Shown here piece by piece: positions 1 to 4,593 of a DNA stretch of 5,722 nt; the stretch's first letter is position 1, and each line of letters begins with the position of its first letter. Both the position numbers and the translations under genes were made by a program. The notes under the pieces are model-generated. The model ran no database searches. It was given only the letters and a program-made list of their open reading frames with translations, and had not been told where the DNA came from. The stretch covers positions 1-5,722 of the forward strand of contig NZ_BAABHY010000009.1 in NCBI RefSeq assembly GCF_039542345.1, given 5' to 3'. The DNA comes from Orbus sasakiae. Its GTDB lineage: Bacteria; Pseudomonadota; Gammaproteobacteria; Enterobacterales; Orbaceae.

Positions 1-1117
1 CGGTAAACGCCATCTCATAAGCCGCGCTGCGGTCACCGTGGCTTTGCGTACTTAAAATCATAATGCCTTCGCTAATCCCACCAAGCGGACTGCCGTCAAT
101 CACAATCCGTTGACCCGGCGCTAAGCGATAGTCATTACACTTACCCCGGATTATCACCTTTTCACTGATGTGCTGTTGGTGGCGAATTGTGGCATACCAA
201 TGACCACTTTCAACCGACTCACCATCACCTTTGGCTTTGTAGTGCTCGCCATACCGGTAATCCGTGCCGACGGTGGTGCTGTCTTTCGGCTCGGTATTGA
301 CTAAACCATAACGGTCAGCCTGTGCATCACGATAATTATAGTCATTGACCATCACCTGACGTGTCACCGTTTTACCAGTTAACTGTAAATCCCACACACT
401 GTGGCGGCTGTTATCACCCATGCCACTGGGGGTTTTATACACAATATGCCCGGCATTGGCCAGACCTTGTTCATAATCACTCAGGACCAACACATCGCAG
501 TGATGCTCGGCATGGCTTTCAAAGCGCAGCCATATTCCCACATCAGCAAGTAATCGCTGCACAAAGGCTAAATCACTCTCTTGCCACTGCGTGATAAACT
601 CCCTTGCCGGGTAGGTCTCTTTAAGCTCTAAGCGATAATCCACACCGGTAAAGCCATGGCGGCGTAACACCGACTCCACCACACTGACCACACTTTGGTT
701 TTGGTAAATCGCACTGGTGCAGTCGTTTGCAAGCAGCGCCAAACGTGGCGCAAGCACCACCCGATAATGCGCTTCATCTTTGTTCACCGATAACTGACTA
801 AACTCGGTTACCACCCCATATAATGTGCGAGGCATGGCTGGCGTATCGAGTGAGCTGATATGCCGCAGCATGTCACTGACACTGTGTGGTTTAAAGGAGA
901 AAGAGGCGGGGTGGCTTAAAATAGAATCAATAGCTAACTGTTTATCACTACTTGTGAAAGTAACATCAACCAACCAAGGGTTATCCAGTTGTTCATCAAC
1001 CGTAACAGCTAAAACTGATAAAAGCGATTTTGTTTTACCTATGTTTAAGCTATAACGATTATCGGCATGTAAATAATTTAAATGCGCAGCAACAGTACCT
1101 TCTAATGATACAGTCAT
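1..1117 (-). CDS. vgrG: VgrG, T6SS spike protein (N-terminal 372 residues; cut by window edge)
   Basis: VgrG trimerises as the puncturing spike at the tip of the T6SS Hcp tube and carries effectors into neighbouring cells. The visible 372 residues cover the phage gp27-like base domain and the start of the part leading to the gp5-like OB/beta-helix. Hallmarks are LYGVVTEF (residues 99-106) and the strongly VgrG-like segment at about 169-200, including REFITQWQESDLAFVQRLL (172-190), followed by VGIWLRFE. Full VgrGs are usually over 600 residues, so the beta-helix and any C-terminal extension lie outside the window. The ATG at 1117-1115 is chosen because AAGGAG lies 6 nt upstream. The gene has its own roughly 500-nt upstream gap after the toxin/immunity cluster, so it may have its own promoter. 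GC is near half in most of the gene but lower in the first ~35 codons. Family assignment is firm; the effector it carries is inferred from neighbours only. Confidence 0.95.
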   Translation of the reverse strand, partial: MTVSLEGTVAAHLNYLHADNRYSLNIGKTKSLLSVLAVTVDEQLDNPWLVDVTFTSSDKQLAIDSILSHPASFSFKPHSVSDMLRHISSLDTPAMPRTLYGVVTEFSQLSVNKDEAHYRVVLAPRLALLANDCTSAIYQNQSVVSVVESVLRRHGFTGVDYRLELKETYPAREFITQWQESDLAFVQRLLADVGIWLRFESHAEHHCDVLVLSDYEQGLANAGHIVYKTPSGMGDNSRHSVWDLQLTGKTVTRQVMVNDYNYRDAQADRYGLVNTEPKDSTTVGTDYRYGEHYKAKGDGESVESGHWYATIRHQQHISEKVIIRGKCNDYRLAPGQRIVIDGSPLGGISEGIMILSTQSHGDRSAAYEMAFT

Positions 1118-1123
1118 TGTGTT

Positions 1124-1129
1124 CTCCTT
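1124..1129 (-). promoter_or_regulatory. Ribosome binding site of vgrG
   Basis: On the minus strand AAGGAG stands 6 nt before the ATG at 1117. This is a near-consensus Shine-Dalgarno with good spacing, and it fixes the vgrG start. An ATG just upstream of it, in GGATGAAAAAGGAG, lacks such a site. Confidence 0.85.
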
Positions 1130-1181
1130 TTTCATCCTGTGAAACTTTTATTATTTTTGTTTTGTTATAATTTTATTTTTT

Positions 1182-1211
1182 ATTAAACGGTATTCTTTTT
1201 ATCTTTATCAA
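1182..1211 (-). promoter_or_regulatory. Candidate sigma-70-type promoter for vgrG
   Basis: On the minus strand TTGATA (1211-1206) and TTTAAT (1187-1182) are separated by 18 nt, resembling -35 and -10 boxes. They would give a leader of roughly 55-60 nt before the vgrG ATG. The region is so AT-rich that chance matches are common; another possible -10-like TTATAA lies nearer the gene at about 1164-1170. This is only the best-looking candidate. Confidence 0.3.
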
Positions 1212-1271
1212 ACGTCCCAAAATAGTTAATTTAATAATACTTGATATAAAACATATCGTTAAATTTATAGA

Positions 1272-1288
1272 TAATTGATTATCAATTA
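1272..1288. promoter_or_regulatory. 17-bp perfect dyad, possible operator upstream of vgrG
   Basis: TAATTGAT-T-ATCAATTA: two perfect 8-bp inverted arms around one central base, about 155 bp upstream of the vgrG start and about 60 bp upstream of the candidate -35 box. It could bind a dimeric regulator. It is pure AT apart from one G and one C, so it may have arisen by chance in this composition. No known operator consensus was recognised. Confidence 0.3.
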
Positions 1289-1467
1289 ATCATCAATCAT
1301 TATCGACAGCTTAACATGTATCCAGATAGTATCTTTTATTAATCGAAATAACCACTTATTTTAATACATGATACCGATAATTTTGTATATGAAATGTAAA
1401 GGGAATATTGAATGTAAATAATCGTTAACGAAGAAGATGAGAGGATATTTTTTTATTTACTTAAATG

Positions 1468-1575
1468 TTAATAGCTAATCTGTAAATCTAATCTAACCGC
1501 TTTATTGGCTTCCATCTTAAGAGCTAATTCACTGGTGTTAGCCTGCTCCTCTATCGTCTTAAAACCTATCCACTC
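1468..1575 (-). pseudogene. 3' remnant of an unrecognised gene (35 codons)
   Basis: Minus-strand frame open between an in-frame TAG at 1578-1576 and the stop TAA at 1470-1468. It reads like real protein: EWIGFKTIEEQ, then ANTSELALKMEANKAVRLDL, ending QISY. The composition is more balanced than the AT-rich surroundings, and no start codon with a ribosome binding site precedes it. The frame continues past the TAG as KDNISINTETP up to a TGA, so the TAG may be a nonsense mutation in a longer ancestral gene. It lies between the TPR gene and vgrG, where immunity or accessory genes would sit. I do not recognise the family. The alternative is a chance open stretch, as 35 codons is short. Confidence 0.4.
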
Positions 1576-1622
1576 CTATGGGGTTTCTGTATTAATTGAT
1601 ATATTATCTTTTCATTATTACA

Positions 1623-1916
1623 TTATTGATTTTTGTCTAATGATAAGATAATTTTAAATACTCTATCTGGGATTTTATGTTCCTTACCTTCTTTTTTCAT
1701 CAACTCGATATATTTCTGATAATTAGATAGAGCTTCAGAATTTTTATGTAGAACCAAGTAAGAATCGGCTAAGTTAAGATAAGCAACTACTCTATTAGGG
1801 AATCTTTCAATTATGAAATTTAAAATATTTACCGATTGAATTATTGCCCCTGATTTCTGAAAATAAAAAGCTAAATTATTATACTTTTCAACTGTTTTTT
1901 GTGAAAGCATTGACAT
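1623..1916 (-). CDS. TPR-repeat protein, probably a 5'-truncated/frameshifted immunity-like gene
   Basis: The 97-residue reading from ATG 1916 contains TPR-like helix pairs: YNNLAFYFQKSGAIIQSVNI (residues 12-31), then NRVVAYLNLADSYLVLHKNS (41-60) with AALxNYQKYIELMK-type continuation. The tail EGKEHKIPDRVFKII resembles the ends of small TPR proteins found beside toxin genes, as far as I recall the family. No signal peptide is visible, so it would be cytoplasmic. The start is doubtful: no Shine-Dalgarno precedes ATG 1916, and the same frame stays open upstream through nine AAT-GAC repeats to a TAA at 2018-2016. TPR-like coding sequence then continues in another frame. I read it as the 3' part of a broken gene. 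Its position among immunity genes suggests an orphan immunity protein; that function is inferred only. Confidence 0.5.
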   Translation of the reverse strand: MSMLSQKTVEKYNNLAFYFQKSGAIIQSVNILNFIIERFPNRVVAYLNLADSYLVLHKNSEALSNYQKYIELMKKEGKEHKIPDRVFKIILSLDKNQ

Positions 1917-2074
1917 ATCAATGTCATTGTCATTGTCATTGTCATTGTCATTGTCATTGTCATTGTCATTGTCATTAGCTAATAATAAAATTTCTGCATA
2001 TTTTTTTGAGTATATTTATTTTCAATTATTCCTATAAATTCCAGGGCATTTAACGAATTATTAATTATTAATTT
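1917..2074 (-). pseudogene. Upstream, frameshifted part of the TPR gene
   Basis: Upstream of ATG 1916 the same frame reads YAEILLLAND, then the Asn-Asp repeat, then IDMSM. Farther upstream a second frame, open from the TAA at 2077-2075, reads NSLNALEFIGIIENKYTQK. The two join at a run of seven A residues (minus strand; T run 2001-2007): one extra A would give KYTQKKYAEILLLAND, a continuous helix-like sequence. No ATG, GTG or supported TTG begins the upstream piece, and it overlaps the 3' end of the next gene, so the original 5' part seems lost. The fusion could also be an assembly error at the homopolymer. Confidence 0.45.
1923..1976. repeat. Hexanucleotide tandem repeat, 9 perfect copies of GTCATT
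   Basis: Fifty-four bases are nine uninterrupted copies of GTCATT (AATGAC on the minus strand). In the TPR gene frame they encode nine Asn-Asp dipeptides. The flanking sequence contains single related units (TCAAT, ATGTC), as expected for slippage expansion of a short LANDNDID-like coding segment. A 6-bp unit changes protein length without changing frame. Copy number is expected to vary between isolates. Confidence 0.95.
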
Positions 2075-2528
2075 TTAATTTTTTCTTATCAATACTCCAC
2101 TGTTCTTTAGGCTCTTCGATCTGGATATCTTGAACTTCATAATCACCAGACATAAGAAGAAATTCTGTTTTTATTTTAAATAAAAACCAATTTTTTAATT
2201 TTTCATCAAATTTATAATAATAAGAAATGTCTTTCCCATAAGTCCCACATTGAATATAAAACTCTCCTTTAACATTTGAATCAATATTATAATCAGAGCA
2301 TTCATTATTATTTGTTACAGTCCAGAATACATTTATTGACTTAGTAGTTATTTGACATTCATAAGTCGGAGCATAGCTTTCTTCATTGGAAATATCTTTC
2401 CCACAGACTATTTTATCTTTGATATTATCGTTATCAAGATAAGCATGTCTGGTAATTTCATTCATACTACTTGTTGCAATAGAATAAAATGAGATAAATA
2501 AACAGGTAAATAAAATGAACTTATTCAT
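2061..2528 (-). CDS. Exported small protein, likely orphan immunity protein
   Basis: A 155-residue protein with an N-terminal secretion signal, MNKFILFTCLFISFYSIATS, and probable cleavage after about residue 19-21. The mature part has four Cys (42, 58, 77, 94) and alternating strand-like segments. LDNDNIKDKI (31-40) resembles the D-x-D-x-x-x-D calcium-loop/FG-GAP-like pattern seen in some periplasmic proteins. Two ATGs are adjacent (2531 and 2528); the second is chosen because AAAGAG then sits 5 nt upstream rather than 2. It lies 116 nt downstream of the previous gene, with no toxin in front of it. Context and export fit an immunity protein left behind when its toxin was lost, or a second protector against a GH19 toxin. 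I do not recognise a named family, so function is inferred. Confidence 0.75.
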   Translation of the reverse strand: MNKFILFTCLFISFYSIATSSMNEITRHAYLDNDNIKDKIVCGKDISNEESYAPTYECQITTKSINVFWTVTNNNECSDYNIDSNVKGEFYIQCGTYGKDISYYYKFDEKLKNWFLFKIKTEFLLMSGDYEVQDIQIEEPKEQWSIDKKKLKINN

Positions 2529-2548
2529 CATAGCTCTTTAATTTTTAT

Positions 2549-2560
2549 TTCACGCGTGAA
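2549..2560. promoter_or_regulatory. 12-bp perfect palindrome upstream of the 2061-2528 gene
   Basis: TTCACGCGTGAA is a perfect palindrome 20 nt upstream of the chosen ATG and is the only GC-containing block in the 113-nt AT-rich gap. It could be an operator or a weak hairpin in the leader. It has no following T run on the minus strand, so a terminator is unlikely. Confidence 0.3.
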
Positions 2561-2644
2561 TTATTTTTAATATTAATTATCGAATAGCCCAATATTACAT
2601 ATTAAAGGTTAAAAATTTAAAAACCGATCATATTAATTAATATT

Positions 2645-3415
2645 CTAATCACTACTCACACAGGCATCAATTGCACTACAGTGTAGCCATTTTTTAATTA
2701 TTTTATTACTTTTGGTAGTATATTCAATTTCATAAAAATCATCTTGCATATTTAATAAATTGACTTTATCTCCTTTTACTAAATACATTTTAGTTTTTGA
2801 TTTTTCATCATTATTAGCATACAAAAAAGATTTGTCCGTTAGAATAAATTTAGTCAACTGCTCTCGTTTATACAAGTCATCTTTATCACTAACCAGTTTA
2901 TAGGAGAGGTAATTATTATTAAAAATAATTCTATATATAGTTCCACAGCCAATGCATTGATCTTCAATTAATAGCTTGTACTTTCCACCTTCTTCTTGAT
3001 ATAAACGTTCAATCCACTTTCCTGCATCACGATAACGACTAATAATTTGATTATTAATTTTTCTATATTGACACAAGTTTATATTACCGCTACCTAGTAT
3101 ATTTCTTTCTATCGGATCAATTTTATTTTCTTTAATTGAATATGAAGAATAACAAATATTAGCAGATGCATTATGTTTAGGTGTTAGCAATAAATACCGT
3201 TCACCTAAAAAGTTATCTATAGATAAGTTGCTATCTGTTATATCATCTATCAACTCATCTGGTACTAAAATAATTTCACATGTTGAACTATTATCAACAC
3301 AGTTATAAATTGATTGACTATTTTCTAAATAAAGCACATCCCCATAACAGTATGCAGGTAAAGTATAGATAATTATCAATATAAATACCTTAAATAAGTT
3401 TATACTTTTACTCAT
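2645..3415 (-). CDS. Exported Cys-rich protein with SH3-like C-terminus, likely immunity to the orphan GH19 toxin
   Basis: A 256-residue protein starting with a signal peptide (MSKSINLFKVFILIIIYTLP). The mature part has eight Cys (39, 46, 88, 115, 154, 157, 246, 252), an even number that fits disulfides in the periplasm. The C-terminal ~55 residues resemble a bacterial SH3-like fold: MYLVKGDKVNLL (210-221), DFYEIEY (226-232), then KWLHCSAI (242-249). The start is set at ATG 3415: its ATGA overlaps the toxin's TGA stop, and a GGGGG run sits 5 nt upstream. An ATG at 3427 would add MGAR but has its purine-rich AAGGA abutting it. The 4-nt overlap implies translational coupling, the usual toxin-then-immunity order. 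Its role in blocking the neighbouring peptidoglycan hydrolase in the periplasm is inferred from position and export, not from a recognised immunity family. Confidence 0.8.
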   Translation of the reverse strand: MSKSINLFKVFILIIIYTLPAYCYGDVLYLENSQSIYNCVDNSSTCEIILVPDELIDDITDSNLSIDNFLGERYLLLTPKHNASANICYSSYSIKENKIDPIERNILGSGNINLCQYRKINNQIISRYRDAGKWIERLYQEEGGKYKLLIEDQCIGCGTIYRIIFNNNYLSYKLVSDKDDLYKREQLTKFILTDKSFLYANNDEKSKTKMYLVKGDKVNLLNMQDDFYEIEYTTKSNKIIKKWLHCSAIDACVSSD

Positions 3416-4143
3416 TCTAGCCCCCATTCCTTTTTTATTGCTTCAAAAATTTCTATTCTATGATCAAGTCCATTCTTTCCACCGTTTATAGCTTTAGTTA
3501 CTAATGCAACATTATTCTTTTCATTATCAATAAGAATATTTATATCACCTCTAGCATTATATTTTTTATATATTCCTCCTCTATAACGCCAAAACCAACA
3601 CGAAACATCTATAGCATATTTCATATTTTGAGCTAATAATTCAGGATTTGATACAAAATCTATTTCTTTATATGATGAATATTCACGGTAATTATTTTTC
3701 CAAGTAAGCTGGATTAATCCTCTTCCTTTATATTTTGGTCCATCCCCTATTGTAGTATTTCCATTTTTAATAGCATCGGGATGTCTATCTGGATCATATC
3801 CATTACCCGACGCAAACTCTAATGTAGATTCAAAACTAGCGGACTCATGAAAACATTGAGCCAAGAAATGGGCTTTATGATATTCTCCAATAATATTATA
3901 TTCTTCTAAGGAATTATTCATCAATGATACAAAAAACTCCTTATCTAATTGATATATATTTGGATTTTTTAGTTTAAATTCATTTCCAAATTTTTTGCCA
4001 GCTCCTTTTCCATTAAACCATGTTCCAACTTTACCTGTTACTTTCTCTATAAAACTTACAGTTATATTATAATCCTTAGTAAAATTGGTAATCCCCACAG
4101 GATGTAAGAACCAAGCTTTACCATCAAGTGATAGGTTACTCAA
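3412..4143 (-). CDS. Orphan GH19 (lysozyme/chitinase-like) toxin domain lacking its delivery domain
   Basis: Numbered from TTG 4143 (243 residues), this is a GH19 domain preceded by the same SNLSLDGKAW linker as the 4594-5722 effector. GH19 signatures: HFLAQCFHES with H99-E100-S101 (E100 the expected catalytic acid), E109 in LEFASG as candidate second acid, YKGRGLIQLTWKNNY (138-152) and INGGKNGLDHR (219-229). The expected activity is cleavage of the peptidoglycan glycan backbone. The frame is open only back to TAA 4200-4198, the stop of the preceding gene, and the linker copy begins there. No ATG occurs before M75, and TTG 4143 has no Shine-Dalgarno, so independent translation is doubtful. 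It looks like a stored toxin tip that becomes deliverable after recombination into the upstream effector. The catalytic region is uninterrupted, so it does not look decayed. Confidence 0.85.
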   Translation of the reverse strand: MSNLSLDGKAWFLHPVGITNFTKDYNITVSFIEKVTGKVGTWFNGKGAGKKFGNEFKLKNPNIYQLDKEFFVSLMNNSLEEYNIIGEYHKAHFLAQCFHESASFESTLEFASGNGYDPDRHPDAIKNGNTTIGDGPKYKGRGLIQLTWKNNYREYSSYKEIDFVSNPELLAQNMKYAIDVSCWFWRYRGGIYKKYNARGDINILIDNEKNNVALVTKAINGGKNGLDHRIEIFEAIKKEWGLE

Positions 4144-4192
4144 TACGGGTGTATTATTGGTTGTCGCTGTGTTGATGTTGATAATCTGTGAG
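4091..4192. repeat. Direct repeat, copy A: linker/toxin junction of the orphan cassette
   Basis: Matches 5411-5512 at a constant offset of 1320 bp. By direct comparison I count 11 mismatches in 102 positions, with a perfect 48-bp core at 4110-4157. It encodes the end of the linker through SNLSLDGKAW to HPVGI. Outside these limits the two loci diverge sharply: on one side into unrelated GH19 sequence, on the other at the stop codon of the preceding gene. Confidence 0.95.
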
Positions 4193-4197
4193 ATTTG

Positions 4198-4587
4198 TTA
4201 TTTTTTATCTGCTTCATTGTTATCAAAATCAGATTTGTAAAAACTTAAATATTTAGTTTGGCAAAAATTAAAATAAGTATAATCATTCATGGAGTTTCCA
4301 TAATTCTGTATAACAAAAGAACTGTTATAATAAATTGCCTCAATTTGATTCATTTTCAGATATTTATTAAGATCATCTTCTAATATTTCAAGTTTTCCTT
4401 GGAGAAATAAATTTTTGTTTTTCTGATTATTTTCAAGTGTGTAAATTTTAAAAAAATCAGTTTTTATCTGTATTATTAAATATTTATCACAATCTTCTTT
4501 ATCTGAAAGAAAATAATAACCATCAAAGCTAGTGGAATGTACAAAAAAACTCAATAAAATTAAATAAAAAAATAAAATTATCTTCAT
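4198..4587 (-). CDS. Small exported protein, likely immunity to the GH19 effector toxin
   Basis: A 129-residue protein with a clear secretion signal, MKIILFFYLILLSFFVHS, and probable cleavage near residue 18. The mature domain is about 110 residues, Lys/Asn/Tyr-rich and strand-like, with two Cys (33 and 109) that could form one disulfide. The ATG lies 6 nt after the stop of the effector, so the two are almost certainly co-transcribed. A purine block AAAAGGGG inside the effector's last codons, about 14 nt from the ATG, is the only Shine-Dalgarno-like site and is spaced long. A periplasmic protein directly behind a peptidoglycan-degrading T6SS toxin is the standard place for its immunity protein. 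No named family was recognised. Its TAA stop is immediately followed, in the same frame, by the linker of the orphan toxin. Confidence 0.75.
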   Translation of the reverse strand: MKIILFFYLILLSFFVHSTSFDGYYFLSDKEDCDKYLIIQIKTDFFKIYTLENNQKNKNLFLQGKLEILEDDLNKYLKMNQIEAIYYNSSFVIQNYGNSMNDYTYFNFCQTKYLSFYKSDFDNNEADKK

Positions 4588-4593
4588 AATATT

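Larger units (their letters stand above)
1118..1467. other. AT-rich non-coding region upstream of vgrG
   Basis: About 350 nt with no convincing coding potential on either strand. It is far more AT-rich than vgrG. It holds the vgrG ribosome binding site, a candidate promoter and one perfect dyad, each listed separately. I saw no tRNA, no G/C-rich terminator hairpin and no insertion-sequence end. Confidence 0.6.

Noticed and set aside
361..594. Plus-strand open frame of 77 codons
   Set aside because: It lies wholly antisense to vgrG, whose protein is unmistakable here. It has His/Pro-rich, non-protein-like composition and no ribosome binding site.
825..1055. Plus-strand open frame of 76 codons
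   Set aside because: Antisense to the 5' part of vgrG. The encoded sequence looks like a shadow and has no supporting context.
1923..1976. CRISPR-like array
   Set aside because: It is a simple 6-bp tandem repeat with no spacers.
2532..2644. Possible third toxin-linker copy or transcription terminator in this gap
   Set aside because: I found no trace of the SNLSLDGKAW-coding repeat there, and no GC-rich stem followed by a T run on the minus strand.
3412..3427. Start of the 2645 gene at ATG 3427 (adds MGAR)
   Set aside because: Its purine stretch abuts the ATG with no spacing, whereas ATG 3415 has a GGGGG run 5 nt upstream, an ATGA overlap with the toxin stop and a cleaner signal peptide.
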